A DNA stretch of 64,000 nucleotides from Betaproteobacteria bacterium (GTDB lineage: Bacteria > Pseudomonadota > Gammaproteobacteria > Burkholderiales > Burkholderiaceae), in assembly GCA_009921765.1 (NCBI GenBank), contig RFXC01000001.1:13409-77408 (forward strand). The letters are read 5' to 3'. Position 1 is the first letter of the stretch. Each line of letters starts with the position of its first letter. Made by a program: the position numbers and the translations under genes. The notes beneath the pieces were generated by a model that saw only the letters and a list, made by a program, of their open reading frames with translations, did not search any database and had not been told where the DNA came from. Shown in pieces: positions 1 to 8,851 of the stretch.

Positions 1-273
1 GACGACCGACGAGCCTTCGTACGAGCGTGAGAACAGTTCATTGACGCCGCTGATCGTATTGACCTGTTCCTCGATCTTTCGCGAGACATCGACCTCGACC
101 ACTTCAGGCGAGGCGCCCGGATATTCGGTGCTTACCACCACCACGGGCAGCTGAATGTCGGGGAACTGATCCACCGCGAGGCGCTTGTAGGAAAAGAGCC
201 CGAGCACGACGAATGCGAGCATCATCATCGTCGCAAAGACAGGGTGGTTGACCGAGACGCGGGTGAGCCACAT
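1..273 (-). CDS. RND-family multidrug efflux transporter, inner-membrane subunit (N-terminal part; gene runs off the left edge)
   Basis: Only the first 91 codons are inside the window. The ATG lies at 273. The protein begins [18 protein letters not shown], the typical amino end of AcrB/MexB-type HAE1 proton-driven pumps: a short cytoplasmic stretch, then the first transmembrane helix (about residues 10-30). Next comes the start of the periplasmic porter domain, with the family pattern of a DQFPD-like segment followed by V-rich strands and a [24 protein letters not shown] stretch. It sits 24 bases downstream of the membrane-fusion protein gene and is surely in the same operon. Substrate cannot be inferred from this fragment. 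Confidence 0.9.
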   Translation of the reverse strand, partial: MWLTRVSVNHPVFATMMMLAFVVLGLFSYKRLAVDQFPDIQLPVVVVSTEYPGASPEVVEVDVSRKIEEQVNTISGVNELFSRSYEGSSVV

Positions 274-297
274 CGGAGCGGTGTCTGGTGACTGCGG

Positions 298-1446
298 TCA
301 GCGGGCGCCGACGCGCGCGGGCGCGCCGGGTCTGAGCAGGCCGACGTTGATCGCGATCACCCGATCGCCGGCAGAAAGCCCAGACACCACCTCGACCAAA
401 CCCAGTCCGCCAGCCGGTGCGCGGGCCGCATCGTCAAGAAGGCCCAGCCGGACTTCTCGTTCGGCAATGACCTCGCCTTCGATCAGGTAGACAAACCGTC
501 GGCCTGCTGCATCCCGAACCGCAGCCGGAGGGACTGCAATGACGCCTTCCCGGGTTTCGAGGATCAGCGAGCCCTGGGCGAACAGACCTGCGCGCAGGCG
601 CTCATCGCCCCGATCGAGGCCGATGTAGACCGCGATTGCGCGGGTGCCCGCCTGCGTGGCGGGGTTGATCCGAAGCACTCTACCGCCGAAGGCCTCCGGG
701 ACGCCCTCAACGCGCATCGTGACCCGCTGACCGGTTCGCAGGCTCCCTGCTTCTCCGGCGGGCACCTGCGCCTCCACCTCCAGGCGCGACAGATCGACGA
801 TCGACAGAATCCGATTGTCAGGCGAGACCTTTTCGCCCGGCTGCACAAAGCGTTGCGACACCAGGCCCGACATCGGAGCAGTAATGCGGGTATCGGCGAG
901 CGACTTTCGCGCCTGGTCGAGGAGCGACTGCGCGCTGTCGCGCGCTGCGCTCGCCACATCCACGCTCCAGCGGGCATTGTCAAAGGCGTTCTGCGAGATG
1001 AAATTTTTCTCGAGCAGTGCCTGGTTGTTTGCGAGCGTACGGCGCGCCTGCTCGAGTTGCGCCTGCGCCGACCGAAGCGCTGCTTCGCGTTCGCTCACCC
1101 GCAACTGGAACTCGGTAGGGTCGATGCTGGCCACGCGTTCCCCCGCCTTCACCGACATGCCCTCGCGCACCGTGATCTCGCTGATATCGCCCGAGACCCG
1201 TGATTTGACGATGGTCTGGATCGTGGCGGTGAGCGTCCCGGTGATGGGCACCACGCGAGTGAGCGCGACCGGCTCGAGTTTGATCACTTCGGCCGCCGAG
1301 AATTCGAGCGCACGCACGGTGCTCGCCGCCGGCGGCTTGGGTGGCGGCGCAACCGGGTTGTGCTGCGAGCGCTGCCACCAAACCATTGCGCCCGCTGCGA
1401 TGCCAAGCCCGACGATGATCAGCCCCAGTGTGCGGGTTCGGCTCAC
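298..1446 (-). CDS. Efflux RND transporter periplasmic adaptor subunit (HlyD/MFP family)
   Basis: A 382-residue membrane-fusion protein linking the RND pump to an outer-membrane channel. Residues 1-25 form an uncleaved-looking signal or anchor helix. A Pro-rich linker follows, then the first barrel-sandwich/lipoyl half (about 70-105, with VREGMSVKAGERVASID). A coiled-coil hairpin rich in Ala, Arg and Gln covers about 110-170, then the second lipoyl half (about 180-215), a beta-barrel and the membrane-proximal domain. The ATG at 1446 overlaps the stop of the upstream tetR-type gene by four bases (ATGA), which indicates translational coupling. The gene order regulator-adaptor-pump is the usual one for a self-regulated efflux operon. 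The exported compound is unknown. Confidence 0.92.
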   Translation of the reverse strand: MSRTRTLGLIIVGLGIAAGAMVWWQRSQHNPVAPPPKPPAASTVRALEFSAAEVIKLEPVALTRVVPITGTLTATIQTIVKSRVSGDISEITVREGMSVKAGERVASIDPTEFQLRVSEREAALRSAQAQLEQARRTLANNQALLEKNFISQNAFDNARWSVDVASAARDSAQSLLDQARKSLADTRITAPMSGLVSQRFVQPGEKVSPDNRILSIVDLSRLEVEAQVPAGEAGSLRTGQRVTMRVEGVPEAFGGRVLRINPATQAGTRAIAVYIGLDRGDERLRAGLFAQGSLILETREGVIAVPPAAVRDAAGRRFVYLIEGEVIAEREVRLGLLDDAARAPAGGLGLVEVVSGLSAGDRVIAINVGLLRPGAPARVGAR

Positions 1447-2108
1447 GATGCCGCCCCGATGGGCTTGAGCGCTGCCAGTACCAGTTCGGTATGGGTTCTG
1501 AGGAAGCGCTCGGTGGGCACGACCTCGATTTCGGCGCAGCTTGGTGCAATCGAACGCATCCAGATCGCTTTCAGGATGAGCGGCGACATCCAGAGAACGG
1601 TGGCCGCCTCGACATCAACCGGACGGAACTCGCCCGATGCGATGCCCCGGTTGAGGATCAAGCCAAGCAATTGCCAGGTGGGAAGCGTGACCTCTTCGAG
1701 AAAGAAACGGGTGATGTCGGGAAAATTTCCCGCTTCGCCCACGATCAGTTTGGCAATACCTGCGAGTCGGGTTTCGCCGACCTGGTGCCACCAGTCGTGG
1801 AAGAACCGGCCCAACAGTTCAGCGCTGGCAAGCGTGGAGCGCTCGATGTCCTGCCGGAAGGCTTCGATGAGCGGCAGGGCGTTGCTTCGGATCACCGCCT
1901 TGAACAGATCGTCCTTGCCGTCGTAGTAGAGGTAGAGCGTGCCCTTGCTCACGCCTGCGCGGGACGCAACGTCTTCCAGGCGCGTGGCGGCATAGCCGCG
2001 CTCGACGAAGCAATCAAGAGCGGCTTCTAGCAGCTCGGCCGGACGACTTTCCTTGCGGCGCTCCCAGCGGGGGGACGCAGCGGATGGGTAGGACGAGGGG
2101 TTGGCCAT
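1443..2108 (-). CDS. TetR/AcrR-family transcriptional regulator
   Basis: The likely repressor of the adjoining RND pump. A helix-turn-helix domain occupies about residues 18-65, with the classic TetR pattern ATRLEDVASRAGVSKGTLYLYY followed by a K-D-DLF segment. The C-terminal ligand-binding half resembles the TetR_C domain of AcrR-like proteins. I chose the ATG at 2108 (MANPSSYPS, 221 residues) because an earlier possible start at 2153 would lie inside the operator region. The gene heads the operon; its stop overlaps the adaptor start. A palindrome at 2144-2157, just upstream of the chosen start, is the expected autoregulatory site. The inducer is unknown. Confidence 0.9.
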   Translation of the reverse strand: MANPSSYPSAASPRWERRKESRPAELLEAALDCFVERGYAATRLEDVASRAGVSKGTLYLYYDGKDDLFKAVIRSNALPLIEAFRQDIERSTLASAELLGRFFHDWWHQVGETRLAGIAKLIVGEAGNFPDITRFFLEEVTLPTWQLLGLILNRGIASGEFRPVDVEAATVLWMSPLILKAIWMRSIAPSCAEIEVVPTERFLRTHTELVLAALKPIGAAS

Positions 2109-2143
2109 GGCGGGGTGGCGATGTAGACGGCCCAGTCTATTAC

Positions 2144-2157
2144 TGACTGGCAAGTCA
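2144..2157. promoter_or_regulatory. Candidate TetR operator upstream of the RND efflux operon
   Basis: TGACT-GGCA-AGTCA is a perfect 5-bp inverted repeat with a 4-base spacer, lying 36 bases upstream of the regulator ATG. Further AGTC half-sites occur at 2134-2137 and 2161-2164. An outer perfect 8-bp inverted repeat (ATGTAGAC at 2121-2128, GTCTACAT at 2162-2169) brackets the region. Such dyads upstream of an autoregulated tetR gene are normal operators. Which dyad is actually bound is an inference. Confidence 0.55.
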
Positions 2158-2267
2158 TTAAGTCTACATGATTGCTTACAACTCTTGCAGAGATGGTCTA
2201 GTTGAAGGTTGACCGTTCCCGGTACTGTCGGGCTGTTCTAACCGTCAGATCCCCAGGAGTATCGATC

Positions 2268-2726
2268 ATGAAGTCCCGATTCCAGATTGCGTTCAGTGTC
2301 TGTTTGCTTGCGTTGGCGCTGCCGCCGGTGGCGCAGGCAAATGATTCGGTTCTGGGGGCGGTGGTGGGTGCGGGCGCCGGCGCGCTGCTGGGCCAGGCGA
2401 TCGGTGGCCGTGACGGCGCGATCGCGGGCGGTGTGATCGGCGCGCTAGCGGGCGCTGCGCAGAGCGCACACGACCCGGTGGTGCGGGTTGCGCCGCCGGT
2501 GGTTTATCACCCTTATGCCTATCAGCCGCAGGTGGTCTATACCGCGCCGGGCCCCTACTACCCGCCGGTCTATGGCACTCACCCAGTCTACGGGGCTGCC
2601 TACACCTACAGCGCGCCGCCGGCTGTGATCTATCGGAGCGCGCCGGTGTTGGTGATCACCCATGGCCGTCCGCATCATCACCACGGGCATGGTTATGGGC
2701 ACGGCCGCGGCCACTGGCACCGCTAA
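2268..2726 (+). CDS. Exported glycine-zipper protein with His-rich C-terminus
   Basis: A 152-residue protein of unknown function. The ATG at 2268 is preceded by CAGGAGT at a good distance and opens a signal peptide (about residues 1-24, ending AQA). Residues 26-65 are a glycine zipper (repeats of VVGAGAGALLGQAIGG and AGGVIGALAGAA), the pattern of small outer-membrane or periplasmic Gly-zipper proteins. The middle is rich in Pro, Tyr and Val. The last 22 residues are dominated by His and Gly (HHHH, then HGHGYGHGRGHWHR), suggesting metal or acid-stress binding, although that is inference. It is monocistronic, divergent from the efflux operon and followed by a strong inverted repeat. Confidence 0.8.
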   Translation: MKSRFQIAFSVCLLALALPPVAQANDSVLGAVVGAGAGALLGQAIGGRDGAIAGGVIGALAGAAQSAHDPVVRVAPPVVYHPYAYQPQVVYTAPGPYYPPVYGTHPVYGAAYTYSAPPAVIYRSAPVLVITHGRPHHHHGHGYGHGRGHWHR

Positions 2727-2741
2727 CGTGCCTTCCTGCCT

Positions 2742-2767
2742 GGAGGCCTCGCGGCGTTGAGGCCTCC
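2742..2767. terminator. Inverted repeat between convergent genes, candidate bidirectional terminator
   Basis: GGAGGCCTC (2742-2750) and GAGGCCTCC (2759-2767) form a perfect 9-bp, G+C-rich stem with an 8-base loop. It lies between the stop of the glycine-zipper gene and the stop of uppP. There is no clear T run on either side, so intrinsic termination is plausible rather than certain. Confidence 0.45.
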
Positions 2768-2791
2768 CGCCAGTCTTCGCGCAGTCTTCGC

Positions 2792-3640
2792 TCAGTCGGC
2801 CCAGCTCACCACGCCAGTCCAGGCGGTGATCAGCACCACGCCGCCAAACACAATCCGATACCAGGCAAACACCACAAAGCTGTGCGTGGCGACAAAGCGC
2901 ATGAGCCAGTGCACGCACGCGAGCGCACTCGCAAACGACACGATCAAGCCCACGGCGAAGAGCGGCAGATCGGCGGCATCGAGCAGTGCGCGGTGTTTCC
3001 AGGTGTCGTAGGCGCCCGCGCCAATCAGGGTAGGAATTGCGAGATAGAAAGAAAATTCGGTGGCCACCTGCCGGGACAGCCCGAACAGCATGCCGCCGAT
3101 GATGGTGGCGCCCGAGCGGCTGGTGCCGGGGATGAGCGCTGCCGCCTGAGCCAGACCCAGTTTCAGCGCGTCAACAGGTGCGAGCCGATCAATGTCGCTC
3201 ACCCGCGCAGGCGCGGTGGCGCGCGCCGCTCGTCTCTCGGCCCACATGATGATCAGCCCGCCCACGATGAAGGCAGTGGCCACCGGCACCGGCGAGAACA
3301 GGTGCTGTTTGATGGTTTTTGCAAACAGCAGCCCGAGCACCGCTGCGGGCAGGAACGCGATCAGCACGTTGACGGCAAAGCGGGTGGCGCGCGGATCGCG
3401 CCCGAAGCCGATGAGCGTTGCGCCGATTCGGGCCCGGAAGTAGACGATGACTGCAACCATTGCACCGGTCTGAATGGCCACGCTGAACAGCTTGGCTTTC
3501 TCGCCGTGAAAACCCAGCAGGCTGGATGCCAGGATCAGATGACCGGTACTCGAAATCGGCAGAAATTCGGTCAGCCCTTCCACCACGCCCAGGATCAGAG
3601 CCTTCACGAGTAGCGGCAGCGCAACCAGCAGTTCAAACAT
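2792..3640 (-). CDS. uppP: Undecaprenyl-diphosphate phosphatase (UppP/BacA)
   Basis: An integral membrane enzyme that dephosphorylates undecaprenyl pyrophosphate, recycling the lipid carrier of cell-wall synthesis and giving bacitracin tolerance. The 282-residue protein has the two signature segments: [15 protein letters not shown] at about residues 21-35 (catalytic Glu and His) and [10 protein letters not shown] near residue 170 (Ser/Arg phosphate-binding loop). About eight hydrophobic segments are visible. I chose the ATG at 3640 ([11 protein letters not shown]), which overlaps the upstream phosphodiesterase gene by eight bases; longer in-frame extensions lack membrane character. It is the last gene of the trmB-phosphodiesterase-uppP operon. 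Confidence 0.95.
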   Translation of the reverse strand: MFELLVALPLLVKALILGVVEGLTEFLPISSTGHLILASSLLGFHGEKAKLFSVAIQTGAMVAVIVYFRARIGATLIGFGRDPRATRFAVNVLIAFLPAAVLGLLFAKTIKQHLFSPVPVATAFIVGGLIIMWAERRAARATAPARVSDIDRLAPVDALKLGLAQAAALIPGTSRSGATIIGGMLFGLSRQVATEFSFYLAIPTLIGAGAYDTWKHRALLDAADLPLFAVGLIVSFASALACVHWLMRFVATHSFVVFAWYRIVFGGVVLITAWTGVVSWAD

Positions 3641-4862
3641 GGATATTTCTCCGGCCGGTGGCCGATGGGAGGTGGCTGCCGTCAGCCACCGCGGCCACTG
3701 GAACATTGATTTCGTCAGCATGCGTGCCGCCGTGCATGCCGACGAAGGCGGGTGGCGTCTCGCCCGGTAGCGACTGGGTGAGGCAGAATCGATCACGGCC
3801 GATGAGGGTGTATGTGCCGATCCGGTCGCGCAGCAGGGACTGGCTTGGCGCTGCGGGCCCGAAGCAGCCAGCCTCGATCAGCACACGGCTCTCATGACAG
3901 TCAAAGGCATCGCCCAGGGTGGCCGATACCTCGCGGGCGAAGGCGGCTTCGAGCCCCGGCCGTACCTGGCAGAACGCCACGCGGGGCTCGCCCGAGAGGG
4001 GCGATGAGAGCATGTTTGCCAGATGGGGGAACGACTCCATTCTGAGGATCTGTTCGGGGGGTACATCAATGAAACCGTGATCTGCCGTGGCAACCAGCAG
4101 GGTGTCGGTGCCAAGCAGGTCGGTAGCGATGTCGGTAAAGAGTGCGTCAAACGCCTTCAGGGCCTGGTAAGCGGGCTCGCTGGCACTGCCGGACTCATGT
4201 GCAGTTATGTCGAAGTGCGGCAAATAAACATAGACATAGTGCCCCTCGGGTGCCGGGGTGGCCAGGGCCTCGACAATTAGCTGCCGGACCTCGCCCAGCT
4301 TCGCGTAACCACGCCGGGTTGACCCGGCGAACGCATGCCGGGTGAAGGCGGAGTCGGCGATCCACGACGGTTGCAGCACCGTGCAGTGGGCCCGCATGTC
4401 GCGACTGAGGGCCGACCACTGAAACAGGTCACCGGGCTCGACCTGTCCGGGCATGCCCCAGAAGTCGAGAGGAAGCGGCCGCACGACGGCATGGTGGAAT
4501 GGCGACCAGAGGTGCCAGCCAGTCACCGCATGCCCGGCGGGCGGTTGGCCCGAGGCGAAGGTAGTGATCGCCGGGGCCGTGCTGGACGGAAAGGTGGACT
4601 CGATCTCGCACAGGCGCGATCGGGCAAGCGGTCCCGAGGGGCTCAGCTGGTTGATCTGCGCGCAGCCAACGCCATCGAGCAGCAGCAGAACGATGTGCTG
4701 CGCCTCGTCGATGACGCGCCCGAGCGCCGGGTTCGCAAGCCGGGCTAGAGCGGGTCGCCGAGCGGGTGAGCCGAAGCGGCGCCCGATCTGCGCGGCAAGG
4801 TTGGCGATGGTCCGGCCCTGCCCGTAGCCCGGAACATGAATGGGATTGGGCGCAGGCCTCAA
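3633..4862 (-). CDS. Alkaline-phosphatase-superfamily phosphodiesterase / nucleotide pyrophosphatase-like protein
   Basis: A 409-residue metal-dependent hydrolase of the type I phosphodiesterase/nucleotide pyrophosphatase group. Family landmarks are a first metal Asp in VLLLLDGVG (about residues 58-66), a nucleophile segment [15 protein letters not shown] (about 91-105), [10 protein letters not shown] (second metal site, about 215) and ATADHGFID (about 259-267). I see no signal peptide, so a cytoplasmic location is likely. The ATG at 4862 overlaps the trmB stop by four bases, and its own end overlaps the uppP start by eight, so the three genes are translationally coupled. The substrate is unknown. 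The linkage to uppP makes a phosphodiester or pyrophosphate of envelope metabolism conceivable, but this is inference only. Confidence 0.82.
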   Translation of the reverse strand: MRPAPNPIHVPGYGQGRTIANLAAQIGRRFGSPARRPALARLANPALGRVIDEAQHIVLLLLDGVGCAQINQLSPSGPLARSRLCEIESTFPSSTAPAITTFASGQPPAGHAVTGWHLWSPFHHAVVRPLPLDFWGMPGQVEPGDLFQWSALSRDMRAHCTVLQPSWIADSAFTRHAFAGSTRRGYAKLGEVRQLIVEALATPAPEGHYVYVYLPHFDITAHESGSASEPAYQALKAFDALFTDIATDLLGTDTLLVATADHGFIDVPPEQILRMESFPHLANMLSSPLSGEPRVAFCQVRPGLEAAFAREVSATLGDAFDCHESRVLIEAGCFGPAAPSQSLLRDRIGTYTLIGRDRFCLTQSLPGETPPAFVGMHGGTHADEINVPVAAVADGSHLPSATGRRNIHV

Positions 4863-5584
4863 CGAAGCAAACGCCGTGTCATGACGAGATCCCAGACGCC
4901 GTGCCCAAGCGCCAGACCCCGGCGCTCGAACTTGGTGGGCGGTCGGTAGGCGGGGCGCTCGGCGAACCCGCGCGCTTCGGCGATATCCTCGGACAGCCGA
5001 ACCTCGCCCGCGGTGTTTTCGAGCAGGGGTTCGTGTGAAAGCACCTGCAGCATTTGAAGCGCGTAGTGGGCCCAGTCGGTTGCGCAGTGAAGTACCCCGC
5101 CCGGCGCAAGCCGGCTTGCGATCAGCGCGACGACCTCGGGCCGGATCAGGCGACGTTTGTGATGGCGCGCCTTGGGCCAGGGGTCGGGAAAGAACACGTG
5201 CACCGCGGCAAGGCTCGCGGGCGAAATCATGTGCGTGAGCACATCGATTGCATCGTGTTGAATGATGCGCAGATTGGTGAGTCCTGCCTCGTCAATTTTC
5301 CTGAGGAGCGATCCCACCCCGGCAGGGTAGACCTCCACGCCGAGGAAATTCCGCTCGGGTTGAGCCAGTGCGATGGCGGCGGTTGATTCACCCATGCCGA
5401 ATCCGATCTCGAGCACCAGCGGGCCGTCTCGCCCAAAAATCGTCGACGCGGCGAGGGGTTCAGCAGAGTAGGGAATGCCGAACTGGGGAAGGAGCGCGTC
5501 GTAGGCGCTTCGCTGACCCGAGGTGAAATGCCCGCGTCGACCGGAAAACGAGCGGATGTGAGGGTGATCGGAATCTGAAGACAT
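4859..5584 (-). CDS. trmB: tRNA (guanine-N7-)-methyltransferase TrmB
   Basis: This enzyme transfers a methyl group from S-adenosylmethionine to N7 of G46 in the variable loop of tRNA. The protein has 241 residues, the usual size. The SAM-binding motif I reads [11 protein letters not shown] (about 67-77). The TrmB-specific motif [16 protein letters not shown] lies near 143-158, and a TDW segment follows near residue 180. The ATG at 5584 gives a short polar N-terminus typical of proteobacterial TrmB. It is the first gene of a coupled three-gene operon with the phosphodiesterase and uppP, 45 bases downstream of the amidohydrolase gene. Confidence 0.95.
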   Translation of the reverse strand: MSSDSDHPHIRSFSGRRGHFTSGQRSAYDALLPQFGIPYSAEPLAASTIFGRDGPLVLEIGFGMGESTAAIALAQPERNFLGVEVYPAGVGSLLRKIDEAGLTNLRIIQHDAIDVLTHMISPASLAAVHVFFPDPWPKARHHKRRLIRPEVVALIASRLAPGGVLHCATDWAHYALQMLQVLSHEPLLENTAGEVRLSEDIAEARGFAERPAYRPPTKFERRGLALGHGVWDLVMTRRLLR

Positions 5585-5629
5585 CGGGCGGGCGGGGGCA
5601 TTCTGCGCAGCCCTTCATGATACCCGCCG

Positions 5630-7804
5630 CTAGTCGTCGCCAGGGTTCCCGTCAACCGCCAGCGAATTCGCGAACGGCCGGATGCCGAGTGCGCGGTAGA
5701 GCCGCGCCGGCTGCCAGGCGGTGGTTCCCCGAATCACCAGGGTGGCCCGGCGCAGGTCGTCGATCCGGGTGGTCGGGTCGCCTGCAATGAGCACCAGGTC
5801 GGCAATCCGTCCGGGTTCGATGCCGCCGCGACGGTGGTTCTCACCGAGCGCTCGTGCAGCATCGATCGTGGCCGCGCGAAGCGCTGCGGCCGGTGAGATG
5901 CCAGCCTTTACGTAGAGCTCTAGCTCGCGGTGTAATGAGGTTCCGTGCGGGGAGTCGGTGCCAGTGATTAGCGGCACACCCGCCTCGTGCATTGCACGGG
6001 TCATGGCGAGCATCTTGTCGAATGCAACGCGAAAGGCGCCGAGTCTCGGTCCCTCCAGATCGAAGTCTGCTGCCCGAAGCTCACGCTGCCACTGGGCCGG
6101 CAGATGGTCGGCGATGGCAGCTAGGCTGGGGTTGGGCTCACCCTGGCGTTGCGTGAACATGGACTCGAACGCCACCAGGGTGGGGTCGACGATCGTTCGG
6201 TGGGCGAGAAGCTGGGCAATAAAGCGTCGCGCCTCAGCGCCCGACGGCTCGAAGCGGCCGGACTCTTCTCCTACCCGGGTAAAGCGAACCAGGGTGCGGG
6301 TATCGTCGTCGGGCCGCGCGACGAAGTTCAGCAGGACCTGATTGATGTGCGCAAGCTCATCGAACCCGGCCTCCAAGGCGTCTTCGGCGCGCATGAACGC
6401 AGGCACGTGGCCTGTGATCCGCAGACCCCGGCGCTTTGCGTCGCGAATGATGGGCGACACCCACTCCGGGCGAATGGAGCTGTAGAGCTTGAGCGTCTGA
6501 TAGCCGTGGCCCGCATACCAACGAATGGCAGCGCGCGCTTCCTCCAGGCTGTCGACTACGAAGCCGTTGCGGCTTGAAAATCGCGAACGGCCTTCGATAA
6601 AACCGGTGGGAACAATCAGGGGGCCGGCGATCTCGCCGCGATCGATCCTGACACGAGTCGCGCGCAGCAGTTCGTTGTTGCTGCCCATATCGCGAACCAT
6701 GGTGACGCCCGCTGCGAGCCGCGAGAGCCCCTGATCGGCCGCATAGTGAACATGCGTGTCGATCAGCCCCGGGATCATGGTCTGGGCGCTGCCATCAATC
6801 AGGTGATTGGGCAGGATGCGGGCGTTTCCCGCCCGGGTGATCGACGCAATCAGGCCGTCCTGCAGCCAGATGTCGGCGGGGCCCTTGAGCTGTCCGGCTA
6901 TCGGGTCGAACCAGCGGACGTTTCGTATCAGCGTGACGCCATCAAGTGGGATCGCAAGCCGCTTTTGCAAGGCAGTCAGACGTTCATCCTCCGCACGCGT
7001 CTGGGTGGCGAGCAGATCCGTGATCAGGCTCTGATGGCGAGCGGCTACAACCTGAATACGCGAATCAATCAGAGCAAAGAGTGGTAGCCCCGGCCGATCT
7101 TCGAGCCACACCAGCCAGGGGTCGGAATCGATGCCGGTGACAGCAACGAGCATCACGGTCATGTGCTGATCGGCCGCGGGAACCGTCATTGTCTGCAAGA
7201 CTTCTGCGGAGGCCTCGCCCCCACCACGGAGCATGGCTCGCTTGTTCGGGCTGCCGAGCAGCGCGGCGGCAATCTGGGCAATGAACGCAGGGCCCGGTTC
7301 GAGGGGCAGCAGCAGCGTGGTGCGCGTGGCGATTTCATCGCCGTGGTCGATGCGCGAACGCCATTGCAGTCTTTGATCGTGGCTGATTGAAAAACGCTCG
7401 TCGATCGTTGCGCCGAAGGTGGAGTAGCCTTCCGCCCGGTATTCAATCGGGATACCCGTGTGGCCAATTGTCCAGCGCTCACGAAGCGTGGGGCCTCGGC
7501 CGTTGTCGCTGAACTGGTATTCGGATTCGAGGGTGTGGGTGCCTGTCAGTCTCACTTTCAGTTGACCCGCAGGTTCGCGCCGGACCAGCACTGCATAGTC
7601 GCGGTTGGATGGCTGCGAAATAGCCCGCAAGTGCTGCGCACCGAGTGGCGCTTGCTGGGGCTGGTGGGCGGGGTGCTTGATCTCGAGCGCCGCGAGAGCA
7701 TGACCGGCCCCAGTCAGCACGATCCCTAGCATCGCGGCCACCAGTCGGGTACGCCCGCGTGGTTTCGCGAGGAATCTATCGCCTGATGCCGTGATGACGG
7801 TCAT
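5630..7804 (-). CDS. Exported metal-dependent amidohydrolase with long N-terminal domain
   Basis: A 724-residue protein of the amidohydrolase superfamily (imidazolonepropionase/prolidase-like branch). With the ATG at 7804 it has a signal peptide (about residues 1-38, ending GHALA). A GTG at 7858 is the alternative start. The C-terminal two-thirds hold the TIM-barrel metal site: HxH in DTHVHYAAD (about 346-350), a later ITGHVPAF segment, ELAHINQ, and the metal Asp in LITGTDSPHG. The end is the usual beta-sandwich stretch GRIADLVLIAGDPTTRI. Residues 40-290 form an extra domain that I do not recognise. It is single-gene or leads into trmB. Substrate is unknown; exported members often act on peptides, cyclic amides or xenobiotics. 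Confidence 0.82.
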   Translation of the reverse strand: MTVITASGDRFLAKPRGRTRLVAAMLGIVLTGAGHALAALEIKHPAHQPQQAPLGAQHLRAISQPSNRDYAVLVRREPAGQLKVRLTGTHTLESEYQFSDNGRGPTLRERWTIGHTGIPIEYRAEGYSTFGATIDERFSISHDQRLQWRSRIDHGDEIATRTTLLLPLEPGPAFIAQIAAALLGSPNKRAMLRGGGEASAEVLQTMTVPAADQHMTVMLVAVTGIDSDPWLVWLEDRPGLPLFALIDSRIQVVAARHQSLITDLLATQTRAEDERLTALQKRLAIPLDGVTLIRNVRWFDPIAGQLKGPADIWLQDGLIASITRAGNARILPNHLIDGSAQTMIPGLIDTHVHYAADQGLSRLAAGVTMVRDMGSNNELLRATRVRIDRGEIAGPLIVPTGFIEGRSRFSSRNGFVVDSLEEARAAIRWYAGHGYQTLKLYSSIRPEWVSPIIRDAKRRGLRITGHVPAFMRAEDALEAGFDELAHINQVLLNFVARPDDDTRTLVRFTRVGEESGRFEPSGAEARRFIAQLLAHRTIVDPTLVAFESMFTQRQGEPNPSLAAIADHLPAQWQRELRAADFDLEGPRLGAFRVAFDKMLAMTRAMHEAGVPLITGTDSPHGTSLHRELELYVKAGISPAAALRAATIDAARALGENHRRGGIEPGRIADLVLIAGDPTTRIDDLRRATLVIRGTTAWQPARLYRALGIRPFANSLAVDGNPGDD

Positions 7805-7986
7805 AAGGGATTTACGCCATGCAAAGAGGTTAAAAGAAGTGCCGGCTGTCTGACGCACCCCATTAATGGCACGAGGTTATCATCGACAGGTTTTTATCGG
7901 CAGGGTATTTCGGCTGAATCAAGTCGGGATCGCCTGGTTGTGCCTACGATCCAACGTTCCCGAATTCCATCGCGCGAAAGTCAAAC

Positions 7987-8820
7987 ATGCGTGCCTCGCC
8001 GCTGACAGGTGGTCGATTCCTGTGCCAATTGGCCTTTGTTCTGGGCCTAGGCTTTAGTGGCAGTACGTGGGCGGACGATGGCCCATCGCCTCCGGGTGAG
8101 CCTTCGACCCAGCCGTTGTCGGGGACCGGCGATGCCCCATCGGAGGCACCGTTTGGCCTCTCCCGCTGGGGCGTCGGCGCGAGCTGGTACCGCTACGCCG
8201 AGTCTGCCATGCAAATTACCGGTCCCGCGCTAGCGCTGCGTGCCGATCGACCGTTTCAGGCTGCCGATCGGCCCTGGATGCTTGAAGGCGAGGTGTCGGT
8301 GGGCGTCGCCAACTACTCGAGCCCGGTCAGCGGAGACATCAATGGGCTGCCGCGTATCGGATCGGCGTTTTTTGTGCACCCCGGCAATCGACCTTCTGCC
8401 GCCTGGATCCCGCGCCCGGAATTCGGGCTCACCACCGAATGGACCGACCTGCGCGGGCGCTCCACGGCGGGCAAGATGGGCTATGAGCGGTTCAACCTGT
8501 CGCTTTGGCTGGGTGGCTCCTGGGAGATCGCCGACGAGCAGCAGGCGAACGTGATGCAGTTGCGCGCGGCGCTTCTGCTCACAGGCTGGCAGCGGTCGAT
8601 GCTGGCACAGGCGGGTGCGCAGTATCAGAACGTCACCAACACCCAGCGCCGGGGTCTGATGCTGTCGCTGGAGCAACCCTGGCAATGGGGCGAGACTCGC
8701 GCGAGCCTTCGCGTGCAATGGCGGGCAGTCGAGCGCTCTAACTTCGTATCAGCCGGGACCGACACGGTGTATGAGCCCGCCAATCGAAGTGCCGAGCTCA
8801 GCGTGACGTTCTGGCAGTAG
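7987..8820 (+). CDS. Hypothetical exported protein, probable outer-membrane beta-barrel
   Basis: I do not recognise this 277-residue protein. A signal peptide is visible (about residues 1-29, ending STWA), followed by an acidic, Pro/Ser-rich linker. From about residue 55 onwards there are alternating aromatic and polar strands (GVGASWYRYAESAMQI, LSLWLGGSWEI, AELSVTFW), and the chain ends in an aromatic-rich Trp-Gln. That pattern is typical of small outer-membrane beta-barrels. It is flanked by a divergent amidohydrolase gene and a convergent broken transporter-like gene, which give no functional clue. Confidence 0.7.
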   Translation: MRASPLTGGRFLCQLAFVLGLGFSGSTWADDGPSPPGEPSTQPLSGTGDAPSEAPFGLSRWGVGASWYRYAESAMQITGPALALRADRPFQAADRPWMLEGEVSVGVANYSSPVSGDINGLPRIGSAFFVHPGNRPSAAWIPRPEFGLTTEWTDLRGRSTAGKMGYERFNLSLWLGGSWEIADEQQANVMQLRAALLLTGWQRSMLAQAGAQYQNVTNTQRRGLMLSLEQPWQWGETRASLRVQWRAVERSNFVSAGTDTVYEPANRSAELSVTFWQ

Positions 8821-8851
8821 CGGGCCGGGCCTGGAAAAAGCCTCGGCAGGC

